DNA of 64,000 bases. It comes from Mycobacterium colombiense. GTDB taxonomy: Bacteria; Actinomycetota; Actinomycetes; Mycobacteriales; Mycobacteriaceae. Below the pieces are notes generated by a model. The model ran no database searches, was not told the DNA's origin, and saw only the letters and a program-made list of their open reading frames with translations. The DNA lies in NCBI RefSeq assembly GCF_001953985.1, contig NZ_MBEI01000071.1, forward strand, positions 1 to 64,000. Direction: 5' to 3'. Position 1 is the stretch's first letter; every line of letters starts with the position of its first letter. Shown here piece by piece: positions 36,988 through 49,896 of the stretch. A program made the position numbers and the translations under genes.

Positions 36988-37007
36988 CCGCCCGCGTTTA
37001 CGTGGTG

Positions 37008-37775
37008 CTAGCCGGCCGGCGCCCCGTGCCGTCCCGCGCCCGCCGCGAAGCGCCCCGCCCCTTCGTTGGCCTCCGCGGCCACCCGCGAGATGCTGGCGAA
37101 TTCGAAGTCGATCGCATCGGATTCGGTTGCGCCCCACTGGTGTAGCGCAGAGAGTCGGTCGGAGCGCAGGCACTGCTGCGGCAGCGCAGCCAGCTGCGCC
37201 GCCAATTCCTCGGCTGCCTGCCGCGACTGACCCTTGGGCACAACCCGATTCGCCAACCCGATGGCCAGTGCTTCGTCGGCGGCCACGGCGCGGCCGGTGA
37301 GGATCATGTCCATCGCGCGGCTGTGCCCGATCAGCCGGGGCAGCCGGACGGTGCCGCCGTCGATCAGGGGGACGCCCCACCGCCGGCAGAACACGCCGAA
37401 CGCGGCGTCCTCCTCGACCACCCGCAGGTCACACCAGATGGCCAGTTCCAGGCCGCCGGCGACGGCGTAGCCGCTGACCGCGGCGATGACGGGTTTGGAC
37501 AGCACCATCCGCGTCGGGCCCATCGGGCCCGGGCCGGTACGGTGCACCGCGTTGGCTTCGGAGGTGCCGAAGGCCTTCAAATCGGCTCCGGCGCAAAAGG
37601 TTCCGTTGTCGCCCCAGAGCACCGCCACCGACGCGGTGTCGTCGCGGTCGAAGTCCTCGAACGCCGAATACAACGCGGCCGCAGTCGGGCCGTTGACCGC
37701 GTTGCGGGCCGCCGGCCGGTTGATGATCACCGTGGTCACCGGGCCATTGCGCTCGATCCGCACCGGTTCACTCAT
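37008..37775 (-). CDS. echA5: Enoyl-CoA hydratase/isomerase family protein
   Basis: 255 residues, crotonase fold. Oxyanion-hole segments GTFCAGADLKAFG and SGYAVAGGLELAIWCDLRV; the first catalytic Glu is present in GGLELA. The position of the second Glu is less clear (WGVPLIDGGTVRL). Likely acts on an acyl-CoA in fatty-acid breakdown. Last gene of the fadE8 operon, overlapping the regulator gene by four bases. Confidence 0.88.
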   Translation of the reverse strand: MSEPVRIERNGPVTTVIINRPAARNAVNGPTAAALYSAFEDFDRDDTASVAVLWGDNGTFCAGADLKAFGTSEANAVHRTGPGPMGPTRMVLSKPVIAAVSGYAVAGGLELAIWCDLRVVEEDAAFGVFCRRWGVPLIDGGTVRLPRLIGHSRAMDMILTGRAVAADEALAIGLANRVVPKGQSRQAAEELAAQLAALPQQCLRSDRLSALHQWGATESDAIDFEFASISRVAAEANEGAGRFAAGAGRHGAPAG

Positions 37776-38491
37776 GTCGCCTCCGCAAATAGTGGTTCGC
37801 GCCGCCGCAATAGCTCAGCGGCAAAGTCGTGGTAGGCCGCCCGCAACCGGGCGCCGGGCCAGTCGGCCGGCAGCAGCTCGTCGGGCAGCACGGGGTCGGT
37901 GAGCAGGTGACGCACCGTCGCCGCTGCCACCAGAAAACGACCGGGAATGTGTGGCGCGGCGGCCATCTCGTCGAGCAGTTGATGTCCGGTCTGGGCCCAG
38001 GCGGGCAGGTCCCACAGCTGCGCGGCCAGCTCGCCGGGGTCGTCGTCGCGCGCCCGCAGCACCCTCGCCTGGGCGGTGAGCTCGGGGCCGGGCTCCGCCT
38101 CGATGTTGTCGGGCCGCATCCACACCCCTTCGCGAAGCTCACCGAAGCGCTTGTCGTGCAAGGTGGTTCGCAGCGCCGCGCGGGTGCGCGCGTCGTTTCC
38201 GACGCTGGTCACGATCAGCGTGACCCACTCGCCGCTCCATGGGTGCACCCGCGGGTCGATGGCGTCGTCCTGGCGCTTCTGGCGGGCCAGCAGGCGATCG
38301 GAGAGCCGATACCCGTCCGCGGAGCGGATCAGGTCGCCGGCGCCGACCATGCGGGTCAGTGCCACCCGCAGTGTCGACTCCTTGATGCCGAAATCCGAGG
38401 TGAGCCTGACTAATTCGCTGGCCCGGGCGTGCGCGGGGTGAGCGCCGAGCAGCACACTGAGCACCACCGACCGCGCCGTCATGTCCGGCAT
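37772..38491 (-). CDS. PaaX-family transcriptional regulator (Rv0674-like)
   Basis: 239 residues. An N-terminal winged helix (SELVRLTSDFGIKESTLRVA, then LTRMVGAGDLIR) is followed by a PaaX-type C-terminal domain (HPWSGEWVTLIV, FGELREGVWMRPDNI). PaaX repressors sense phenylacetyl-CoA or related CoA esters. ATG at 38491 lies just after the echA4 stop. Being inside a fatty-acid operon, it may control that operon. Confidence 0.87.
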   Translation of the reverse strand: MPDMTARSVVLSVLLGAHPAHARASELVRLTSDFGIKESTLRVALTRMVGAGDLIRSADGYRLSDRLLARQKRQDDAIDPRVHPWSGEWVTLIVTSVGNDARTRAALRTTLHDKRFGELREGVWMRPDNIEAEPGPELTAQARVLRARDDDPGELAAQLWDLPAWAQTGHQLLDEMAAAPHIPGRFLVAAATVRHLLTDPVLPDELLPADWPGARLRAAYHDFAAELLRRREPLFAEAT

Positions 38492-38493
38492 GG

Positions 38494-39432
38494 CTACACT
38501 CCGGACGCGCGGCGGCCGTGGTCGCCGAACGGTTCGTCGCGGTGCCGCACCGCCTCGCGGAATCCGTGCTCGACGGCGTCCGCGACGAACGCGTGCCCCT
38601 CGGGCGTGTGCCGGGCGACACCGTCGAACACCGTGCTGACCATCCGGCTGGTCGCCACGCCCTGTTGCAGCAGAGCGGAATTCAGCGCCAGCTTGACCAT
38701 GATCAGCTGGTTGACCGGAACCGCGGCGATCCGCTCGACCAGCCGCTCGGTGCGCTCGTCGAGGTCCGCCGGGTCCGGCGCCTCGACCGCCCATCCCCAC
38801 TCGGCGGCCTGCGCGCCGGTGATGCAATCCCCGGTGAACAACAGCCTTTTCGCGCGCTGGTCGCCCAGGCGGTGCGCCCACAGGCCGGCCGCCGGAACGC
38901 CCCACACCCGGGTCGGCGGGTAGCCGATCTTGGCGTCGGCGGCGGCGATCACCTGGTCGGCGTGCAGCGCGATGTCGGTGCCGCCGGCCACGCAGTAGCC
39001 GTGGATCTTGACCACCGTCGGCTTGTCGGCGTGCATGAGGCTGGAGAAGCCCCGCACGAAGCGGCTCATCATCTGATAGTCGATCATCGGATCCCACGGC
39101 TGATCGGCCAAGTGGTTGACCGCCTGGGTCTTTCCGTCCAGCACGGTGCCCTGGTACGCGCCGGTGCCCCCGGCCGAGCCGGTGCGGTCGGCGTAGGCAC
39201 TCAGGTCGAAGCCCGCGCAGAAGCCCTCGCCGCGGCCGGACACCAGGATGACGTGCACGTTGGGGTCGAGGTCGGCGCGCTCCACCAACGCCGAGAGTTC
39301 CAGCGGGGTGTCCGCGACGATCGCGTTGCCCTTGTCCGGGCGGTTGAACGTGATGCGCGCAACCCGATCGGTGACCTCGTAGGTCATCGTTTTGAGGTTG
39401 TCGAAGTCGACCGGCCTGATCGCGTGAGTCAT
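38494..39432 (-). CDS. echA4: Enoyl-CoA hydratase/isomerase family protein
   Basis: 312 residues, the size of EchA4. Starts MTHAIRPVDFDNLKTMTYEV at an ATG eight bases after fadE8; the open frame extends much further upstream but is the shadow of fadE8. Crotonase segments VSGRGEGFCAGFDLSAY and HGYCVAGGTDIALHADQVIA. Neither catalytic Glu of the classic hydratase is at its usual place (GGTDIAL instead of GG-E-A), so true hydratase activity is doubtful. Confidence 0.87.
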   Translation of the reverse strand: MTHAIRPVDFDNLKTMTYEVTDRVARITFNRPDKGNAIVADTPLELSALVERADLDPNVHVILVSGRGEGFCAGFDLSAYADRTGSAGGTGAYQGTVLDGKTQAVNHLADQPWDPMIDYQMMSRFVRGFSSLMHADKPTVVKIHGYCVAGGTDIALHADQVIAAADAKIGYPPTRVWGVPAAGLWAHRLGDQRAKRLLFTGDCITGAQAAEWGWAVEAPDPADLDERTERLVERIAAVPVNQLIMVKLALNSALLQQGVATSRMVSTVFDGVARHTPEGHAFVADAVEHGFREAVRHRDEPFGDHGRRASGV

Positions 39433-39440
39433 ATTGTGGC

Positions 39441-41069
39441 TCAGCCCTTTACCAGCGCCCGCTCCAGGATCGGTGCGAGGTCGAGCCCGTCGGGCATGGT
39501 GCCGAAGGCACCGCCCCACTGTCGGTCGAGGCGGGTGGTCAGGAACGCCTCGGCGACGGCCGGGTGGCCGTGGCGCACCAGCAGCGAGCCCTGCAGCGCC
39601 AGGCAGATGTCTTCGGCGACCTTGCGGCCGCGGTACTGGATGGTCTCCAGGTCGGCCAGCTGATCGCCGAGCCGCGCGACGTGGTTGGCCAGGCGCGGGT
39701 CCTGACCCGCGCCGTCGGCGAGCTCGTCGAACAGCACCTCGACGCACTCGGGGCGGGTTGCCATGGCGCGCAACGTGTCCAGCGCGCTGACGTTGCCCGA
39801 GCCCTCCCAGATGCCCATCAGCGGCGCCTCCCGGTACAGCCGCGGCATGCCGGAGTCCTCGACATAGCCGTTGCCGCCCAGGCATTCCAGCGCCTCCGCG
39901 GCGTGCGGCGTGGAGCGCTTGCACACCCAGTACTTGCTGGCCGCCAGGCCGATGCGGCGCAGCAGCGCCTCGCGCTGGTCGCCGCGCACGGCCTTGTCGG
40001 TGGCCCCGGCCATCCGCATCGCGACCATGGTGGCCGCCTCCGCCTCGACGGCCAGGTCGGCCAGCACGTTGCGCATCAGCGGTTGGTCGATCAGGTAGGC
40101 GCCGAAGGCCTTTCGGTGCTGGGCGTGGTAGATCGCCCGGGTCAGTCCGGTGCGCATGCTGGTGGCACTGCCCAGCGTGCAGTCCAGCCGGGTGAGGTTG
40201 ACCATCTCGATGATGGTGGGCACGCCGCGCCCTTCCTCCCCCACCAGCCACGCGATCGCGCCGTCGTATTCGACCTCGCTGGACGCGTTGGCGTGGTTGC
40301 CGAGCTTGTCCTTGAGGCGCTGCAGGAACATTCGGTTGCGGGTGCCGTCGGGCAGGACCCGGGGCAGCATGAAGCAGGACAGCCCGCCCGGGGCCTGCGC
40401 CAGCACCAGGAAGATGTCGCACATCGGCGCCGAGGTGAACCACTTGTGACCGGTCAGGCGGTAGGTGCCGTCGGCGTTGGGGGTCGCCTCGGTGGTGCCG
40501 GCGCGCACGTCGGAGCCGCCCTGCTTCTCGGTCATCGACATGCCCGCGGTGATGCCCGGCTTGGTGGTGGCCAGCCTGAGCTCGGGTTCGTATTCGCGGC
40601 TGGTCAGCAGCGGCTCGTAGACCTTGGCCAACTCGGGGTTGAAGCGCAGCGCCGGAACGACGGCGTACGTCATCGAGATCGGGCAGATGTGGCCCGGCTC
40701 GACCGTCCACACCGACGTTTTGGCGGCGCGGACGACATGGGAGCCCGGGCGCTCGTCGGCCCAGGGCGCGGCGTGCATGCCGTGGGCGACCGCGGCGCGC
40801 ATGAGTTCGTGATAGGCCGGGTCGTACTCGACCTCGTCGACGCGGTGACCGTTGCGGTCGTGGGTGTGCAGGACGGGCCGGTTGCGGTCGGCGAGCTCGC
40901 CCCACCGCTGCGCCTGGCGGGTGGCCGACAGCGCGCCCACCTCGTTCACCTCGTCCAGGCCCCACTGACCGCCCTCGCGGATCAAGGCCTCGATGAGCAC
41001 TGCGGAGCTGGCCGGGTTGTAGTTTTCCAGGGGCGGGACCTGGTTGGTGACGACATGGGTGTCCGACAT
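39441..41069 (-). CDS. fadE8: Acyl-CoA dehydrogenase, AidB-like
   Basis: 542 residues. Starts MSDTHVVTNQVPPLENYNPA; an upstream in-frame ATG adds 11 unlikely residues. Motifs: MTEKQGGSDVRAGTTEA and RLYREAPLMGIWEGSGNVSA, typical of the AidB/isovaleryl-like branch. FAD enzyme that would desaturate an acyl-CoA. First gene of an operon with echA4, a PaaX-like regulator and echA5. Confidence 0.92.
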   Translation of the reverse strand: MSDTHVVTNQVPPLENYNPASSAVLIEALIREGGQWGLDEVNEVGALSATRQAQRWGELADRNRPVLHTHDRNGHRVDEVEYDPAYHELMRAAVAHGMHAAPWADERPGSHVVRAAKTSVWTVEPGHICPISMTYAVVPALRFNPELAKVYEPLLTSREYEPELRLATTKPGITAGMSMTEKQGGSDVRAGTTEATPNADGTYRLTGHKWFTSAPMCDIFLVLAQAPGGLSCFMLPRVLPDGTRNRMFLQRLKDKLGNHANASSEVEYDGAIAWLVGEEGRGVPTIIEMVNLTRLDCTLGSATSMRTGLTRAIYHAQHRKAFGAYLIDQPLMRNVLADLAVEAEAATMVAMRMAGATDKAVRGDQREALLRRIGLAASKYWVCKRSTPHAAEALECLGGNGYVEDSGMPRLYREAPLMGIWEGSGNVSALDTLRAMATRPECVEVLFDELADGAGQDPRLANHVARLGDQLADLETIQYRGRKVAEDICLALQGSLLVRHGHPAVAEAFLTTRLDRQWGGAFGTMPDGLDLAPILERALVKG

Positions 41070-41077
41070 GCCACCAA

Positions 41078-41115
41078 TGTTACATTTTCCCGACAGTTGC
41101 ACAAGAGGTGTAACA
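41078..41115. promoter_or_regulatory. Inverted repeat upstream of fadE8
   Basis: A perfect seven-base inverted repeat TGTTACA-N24-TGTAACA, its near arm ending nine bases upstream of the fadE8 start. The spacing places the arms three helical turns apart. It could be the binding site of the PaaX-like protein in this operon or of a TetR regulator. Confidence 0.5.
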
Positions 41116-41128
41116 GTCGCGCGGGCCG

Positions 41129-41884
41129 TCAGGCCTTGGTGTTCTCCCGCAGGAACGCGATGTCGTCCTTGCGGCCCTCGTCCGCGGTCTCGCAGATCAC
41201 CGGCGCGTCGGCGGCCTTGACCACGGCGACGAGCAGGTCCGGGTCGATCTGGCCGGTGCCGAAGTTGGCGTGCCGGTCGGCCCCGGAGCCCGCCGCGTCC
41301 CTCGAGTCGTTGCAGTGCACCAGGTCGATGCGTCCGGTCAGGGCCTTGATCCTGTCGACCGCATCGATCAGGGCCTCACCGGCGGCCCAGGCGTGACAGG
41401 TATCGAGGCAGAACCCAATTCCCTTGTCGCCGATGTGATCCCACAGTTTTCCGATGGTGTCGAAATAGCGGGCCATCGCATGGTCGCCGCCGGCGGTGTT
41501 TTCCAGATACACCGGCACGTCTGTTTCCAGATAGTCCAGCGCTTTGACCCATCGCTCGAAGCCGGCTTCCATGTCGTCGTCATCGGCGTGGCCGCCGTGC
41601 ACGATGACCGCCGTCGCGTGGATCTGCGAGGCCGCGTCGCAGGTGTCCTGCAGAATCTTGCGCGACGGGATCCGGATGCGGTTGTTCGCCGATGCGACGT
41701 TGATGAGGTAGGGCGCATGGATGTACAGCGGCACGGTCGACGCCTTGAGCGCCTCGGCGTCGTCGCGGGGTTTCGGTTTCTTCCAGCTCTGTGGGTTGCC
41801 AAGGAAGAACTGCACCACGTCGGCGCCGTCGGCTTGGGCGGCGGCCAGCGGGTCGTCGGTGCGGACGTGTGAACCGATGAGCAC
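41129..41884 (-). CDS. nfo: Endonuclease IV
   Basis: 251 residues. AP-endonuclease metal ligands are in GSHVRTDDPLAAA, VIVHGGHADDDD, YLENTAGGDHAMA, CLDTCHAWAAGE and LVHCNDSRDAAGSGADRHAN. Cuts abasic sites in base-excision repair. In M. tuberculosis I recall the lipoprotein gene lpqP between fadE8 and nfo; here only about 60 bases separate them. Confidence 0.93.
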   Translation of the reverse strand: MLIGSHVRTDDPLAAAQADGADVVQFFLGNPQSWKKPKPRDDAEALKASTVPLYIHAPYLINVASANNRIRIPSRKILQDTCDAASQIHATAVIVHGGHADDDDMEAGFERWVKALDYLETDVPVYLENTAGGDHAMARYFDTIGKLWDHIGDKGIGFCLDTCHAWAAGEALIDAVDRIKALTGRIDLVHCNDSRDAAGSGADRHANFGTGQIDPDLLVAVVKAADAPVICETADEGRKDDIAFLRENTKA

Positions 41885-41934
41885 GTCGGCCAGTCTAGTG
41901 AGGGGCTACGACGGCCGCGACGGCGCAGGGGCGA

Positions 41935-41968
41935 CGAAAAAGCCCCGGGCGAAACCGGGGCTTTTTCG
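41935..41968 (-). terminator. Terminator after rpoC
   Basis: Arms CGAAAAAGCCCCGG and CCGGGGCTTTTTCG form a perfect 14-base-pair stem with a six-base loop, seven bases after the rpoC stop. The A/T runs at both ends make it effective in both directions. Confidence 0.88.
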
Positions 41969-41975
41969 TTGTTGA

Positions 41976-44900
41976 CTAGCGGTAGTCGCTGTAGCCGTAG
42001 TCGTCCAGCGGCACCGCGGCACCGGTGGCCTGGCCGAAGTCCGGGCTGTAGTACTGATCCTCGTAGGACGGGATCGTGTACGCCGCAGCGCGGGCTTCCT
42101 CCGTCGGCTGCACCTGGATGTTGCGGTACCGGTTGATACCGGTACCGGCCGGGATCAGCTTTCCGATGATCACGTTCTCCTTCAGACCGTTGAGCTTGTC
42201 GCTGCGGCAGTTGATCGCCGCATCGGTCAGCACTCGCGTGGTCTCCTGGAACGACGCCGCACTCAGCCACGAGTCGGTGGCCAGCGACGCCTTCGTGATA
42301 CCCATCAGCACCGGACGCCCGGCGGCGGGCTCGCCACCCTCGGCCACCACCCGGCGGTTCTCCGCCTCGAACTCCGCACGGTCGATCAGCGAGCCGGGCA
42401 GGAACTCCGTCGAGCCCGAGTCGATGATGGTGACGCGGCGCAGCATCTGGCGGACGATCACCTCGATGTGCTTGTCGTGGATCGACACACCCTGTGCGCG
42501 GTAGACCTCCTGGACCTCGCGGACCAGGTGGATCTGCACCTCGCGGGGGCCCTGCACGCGCAGCACCTCGTGCGGGTCGGCCGAGCCTTCCATCAGCTGC
42601 TGACCCACCTCGACGTGGTCGCCGTCGGACAGCACCCGCTCGGAACCGTCCTCGTGCTTGAACACACGCAGCCGCTGCCGCTTGGAGAGCTTGTCGTACA
42701 CGACCTCTTCGCTGCCGTCGTCGGGAACGATGGTGATCTTGTAGAAGCGCTCACCATCCTCGAGCTGAACCCGTCCGGTGACGTCGGCGATCGGCGCCTT
42801 ACCGCGCGGGATGCGGGCCTCGAACAGTTCCTGAACCCGGGGCAGACCGCCGGTGATGTCCTCACCGACACCACCCTGGTGGAAGGTACGCATGGTCAGC
42901 TGGGTACCGGGCTCACCGATGGACTGCGCGGCGACGATACCGACGGCCTCGCCGATGTCGACCAGCTTTCCGGTCGCCATCGACCGCCCGTAACAGGTCG
43001 CGCAGACCCCGGTACCGGTGGTGCACGTCAGCACCGAGCGCACCTTGACCGACGTGATGCCCGCGGCCAGCAGGGCCTCGATCTCGGGGTCGCCCAGGTC
43101 CTCACCGCGCGGAACGACGACGTTGCCGGCCTCGTCGACCGCGTCGGCGCCCAGAGTCCGTGCGTACGCCGAGGTTTCGATGTACGGGTCACGGATCACG
43201 GTGCCGTCCGCCTGGCGCTCGGCCAGCTCGACGATGATGCCCCGCTCGGTCTCGCAGTCGTGCTCGCGGACGATGACGTCCTGGCTGACGTCCACCAGAC
43301 GACGGGTCAGATAACCCGAGTCGGCGGTACGCAACGCGGTGTCCGCCAAGCCCTTTCGAGCGCCGTGCGTGTTGATGAAGTACTCCAGCACGGTCAGGCC
43401 CTCACGGAACGAGGACTTGACCGGACGCGGGATGAACTCACCCTTCGGGTTGGTCACCAGACCCTTCATGCCGGCCAGCGTTCGCGTCTGGGTGAAGTTA
43501 CCCGTGGCGCCCGAGTCCACGATCGTGATGATCGGGTTGTCGGCCGGGTAGTGCTCACGCAGCGCCTGACCGACCTCGTCGGTGGCTTCCTTCCAGATCT
43601 CCACCAGCGCCTCGTTGCGCTCGTCGTGGTTCAAAGCACCACGCTGGAACTGCTTTTCGACCTTCTCGGCCCGCTCCTCGTACTGGTCGAGGATCTCCTT
43701 CTTGCGCGGCGGGACGAGCACGTCGGCCATCGAGACCGTGACTCCACTGCGGGTCGCCCAGTAGAAACCGGCGTCCTTCAGCTTGTCCACGGTCTGCGCG
43801 ACCACGATCATCGGGTAGCGCTCGGCCAGATCGTTGATGATCGACGCCTGCACCTTCTTGTGCATCTGCTTGTTCACGAACGGGTAGCCCACCGGCAGCA
43901 GTTCGTTGAAAAGCACACGGCCCAAGGTGGTCTCGGCCATCCAGGCGTCGCCCGGCTGCCAGCCGTTGGCGCCGAACAGCTCCGCCTCGATCTCGGTCGG
44001 CGGACGCAACTGGGTCAGCCGCACCTTGATCTTGGCCCGCACCGACAGCACACCACGGTCGGACGCCATGATCGCCTCGGCCGGCGAGGAGTACACCCCG
44101 ACCTCGGGCTCGTCCTTGGCGGCCGCCTTGAATTCGCCCTTGTCGCCGTCGACCTCGGTGGTCAGGAAGTACAGACCGGTCACCATGTCCAGACGCGGCA
44201 TGGCCAACGGGCGGCCCGACGCGGGCGACAGGATGTTGTTGCTCGACAGCATCAGGATCCGGGCCTCGGCCTGCGCCTCGGCGCTCAGCGGCAGATGCAC
44301 CGCCATCTGGTCACCGTCGAAGTCGGCGTTGAACGCCTCACATACCAGCGGGTGCAGCTGGATCGCCTTGCCTTCCACCAGCATTGGCTCGAAGGCCTGG
44401 ATACCCAGCCGGTGCAGGGTCGGTGCGCGGTTCAGCAGCACCGGGTGCTCGGCGATGACCTCTTCGAGGACATCCCACACCTGGGGACGCTGACGCTCCA
44501 CCATCCGCTTGGCGCTCTTGATGTTCTGCGCGTGGTTGAGGTCGACCAGGCGCTTCATCACGAACGGCTTGAACAGCTCCAGCGCCATCAGCTTGGGCAG
44601 ACCGCACTGGTGCAGCTTGAGCTGCGGACCGACCACGATGACCGAACGGCCCGAGTAGTCGACACGCTTACCGAGCAGGTTCTGGCGGAACCGGCCCTGC
44701 TTACCCTTGAGCAGATCGCTCAGCGACTTCAGCGGGCGGTTACCCGGCCCGGTGACCGGGCGGCCGCGGCGGCCGTTGTCGAACAGCGCGTCCACGGACT
44801 CCTGCAGCATCCGCTTCTCGTTGTTGACGATGATCTCGGGCGCGCCGAGGTCGATCAGCCTCTTGAGGCGGTTGTTCCGGTTGATCACGCGGCGGTACAG

Positions 44901-45926
44901 GTCGTTCAGGTCCGACGTGGCGAACCGGCCACCGTCGAGCTGCACCATCGGGCGCAGTTCCGGCGGGATCACCGGGACGGCGTCGAGCACCATGCCCATC
45001 GGGGAGTTACCCGACTGCTGGAACGCGGCGACCACCTTGAGCCGCTTGAGGGCGCGAAGCTTCTTCTGCCCCTTGCCGTTCTTGATGACGTCACGCAGCG
45101 ACTCGGCCTCGGCGTCGATGTCGAAGTTCTCGATCAGCTTCTGGATCGACTCGGCACCCATGGCGCCGGTGAAGTACTCACCGAAGCGGTCGATCAGCTC
45201 GCGGTAGAGGTTCTCGTCGACGATCAGCTGCTTGGGCGCCAGCTTGGTGAAGGTCGTCCAGATCTCCTCGAGCCGGTCCAGCTCGCGCTGGGCCCGGTCG
45301 CGCAGCTGACGCATCTCGCGCTCACCACCGTCGCGGACCTTGCGGCGCGCGTCGGCCTTGGCACCCTCGGCCTCCAGCTCGGCCAGGTCGGCCTCGAGCT
45401 TCTGGGCGCGGGCCTCCAGGTCGGCGTCGCGCTGGTCCTCAATGGCCTTGCGCTCCACCATCATTTCGGCCTCGAGCGTCGAGAGCTCGTTGTGGCGCAT
45501 CTCGTCGTCGACCGAGGTGATGACGTAGGCGGCGAAGTAGATGATCTTCTCGAGATCCTTCGGCGCCAGGTCGAGCAGGTAGCCCAGCCGCGACGGCACA
45601 CCCTTGAAGTACCAGATGTGCGTGACGGGCGCGGCCAGCTCGATGTGGCCCATCCGCTCGCGACGCACCTTGGCGCGGGTCACCTCGACGCCACAGCGCT
45701 CACAGATGATGCCCTTGAACCGGACACGCTTGTACTTGCCGCAGTAGCACTCCCAGTCGCGAGTCGGTCCAAAGATCTTCTCGCAGAACAGGCCGTCCTT
45801 CTCCGGCTTCAGCGTGCGGTAGTTGATCGTCTCCGGCTTCTTGACCTCGCCGTAAGACCATTGCCTGATGTCCTCCGCGGTGGCCAGGCCGATACGGAGT
45901 TCATCGAAGAAGTTGACGTCGAGCAC
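41976..45926 (-). CDS. rpoC: RNA polymerase subunit beta'
   Basis: 1316 residues, full length. N-terminal zinc ribbon CYCGKYKRVRFKGIICERCG, catalytic NADFDGDQMAVHLP holding Mg, a second zinc site in CTTGTGVCATCYGRSM. Starts MLDVNFFDELRIGLATAED. It is co-transcribed with rpoB (70-base gap). Confidence 0.98.
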   Translation of the reverse strand: MLDVNFFDELRIGLATAEDIRQWSYGEVKKPETINYRTLKPEKDGLFCEKIFGPTRDWECYCGKYKRVRFKGIICERCGVEVTRAKVRRERMGHIELAAPVTHIWYFKGVPSRLGYLLDLAPKDLEKIIYFAAYVITSVDDEMRHNELSTLEAEMMVERKAIEDQRDADLEARAQKLEADLAELEAEGAKADARRKVRDGGEREMRQLRDRAQRELDRLEEIWTTFTKLAPKQLIVDENLYRELIDRFGEYFTGAMGAESIQKLIENFDIDAEAESLRDVIKNGKGQKKLRALKRLKVVAAFQQSGNSPMGMVLDAVPVIPPELRPMVQLDGGRFATSDLNDLYRRVINRNNRLKRLIDLGAPEIIVNNEKRMLQESVDALFDNGRRGRPVTGPGNRPLKSLSDLLKGKQGRFRQNLLGKRVDYSGRSVIVVGPQLKLHQCGLPKLMALELFKPFVMKRLVDLNHAQNIKSAKRMVERQRPQVWDVLEEVIAEHPVLLNRAPTLHRLGIQAFEPMLVEGKAIQLHPLVCEAFNADFDGDQMAVHLPLSAEAQAEARILMLSSNNILSPASGRPLAMPRLDMVTGLYFLTTEVDGDKGEFKAAAKDEPEVGVYSSPAEAIMASDRGVLSVRAKIKVRLTQLRPPTEIEAELFGANGWQPGDAWMAETTLGRVLFNELLPVGYPFVNKQMHKKVQASIINDLAERYPMIVVAQTVDKLKDAGFYWATRSGVTVSMADVLVPPRKKEILDQYEERAEKVEKQFQRGALNHDERNEALVEIWKEATDEVGQALREHYPADNPIITIVDSGATGNFTQTRTLAGMKGLVTNPKGEFIPRPVKSSFREGLTVLEYFINTHGARKGLADTALRTADSGYLTRRLVDVSQDVIVREHDCETERGIIVELAERQADGTVIRDPYIETSAYARTLGADAVDEAGNVVVPRGEDLGDPEIEALLAAGITSVKVRSVLTCTTGTGVCATCYGRSMATGKLVDIGEAVGIVAAQSIGEPGTQLTMRTFHQGGVGEDITGGLPRVQELFEARIPRGKAPIADVTGRVQLEDGERFYKITIVPDDGSEEVVYDKLSKRQRLRVFKHEDGSERVLSDGDHVEVGQQLMEGSADPHEVLRVQGPREVQIHLVREVQEVYRAQGVSIHDKHIEVIVRQMLRRVTIIDSGSTEFLPGSLIDRAEFEAENRRVVAEGGEPAAGRPVLMGITKASLATDSWLSAASFQETTRVLTDAAINCRSDKLNGLKENVIIGKLIPAGTGINRYRNIQVQPTEEARAAAYTIPSYEDQYYSPDFGQATGAAVPLDDYGYSDYR

Positions 45927-45996
45927 GTAACTCCCTTTCCCCTTGCGGGTTTAGTTACCAATAAAGAGGCTGGCTATTGCCACGTCGGGCGCGTCG

Positions 45997-49521
<3,525 letters not shown>

Positions 49522-49896
49522 CTCGTGCGACTCACGAAGACCGGGACCACCGGGCCAGCTCGCCGCGAATTGTGTCGGTTCGGCCGGCGAACGATCTGTC
49601 CGGATCTCACGCGCAACTAGAACTAAGCCGCTTGAGGGGGCTCAGGCTTAGACCACGGTGTCAGGTGGCGGGTGAGGTGGGCAGGAGGTAGCCAGCGCAA
49701 CGTCCAACAATAGCGCAGGACGGCGCATTCCTCAACTTCCCAACATCAGCAGTCCAGGGACATCGGCGCTGGCTGGCGTTTCGACTCTCCGCTGGATACA
49801 TGCTGCCCAACAGACTGGCCCGTTTACGGCCCGCCGTCAAGAGGGCGGGCCGTCGTGTTACGCGGAGTTATCGCGAAACACGCCGGGCATCGCGCC
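49522..49896. other. Intergenic region upstream of rpoB
   Basis: About 375 bases between rpoB and mkl without a credible gene. It contains the rpoB promoter (listed separately), a leader of about 180 bases, and a hairpin CGGCCCGCC-N8-GGCGGGCCG at 49827-49852. That hairpin lies downstream of mkl and may terminate it, although no U-tract follows. Confidence 0.6.
49707..49735 (-). promoter_or_regulatory. Candidate rpoB promoter
   Basis: On the minus strand TTGAGG (49735-49730) and TATTGT (49712-49707) are exactly 17 bases apart, a good sigma-A match. Transcription would begin near 49700, about 180 bases before the rpoB start. Confidence 0.6.
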
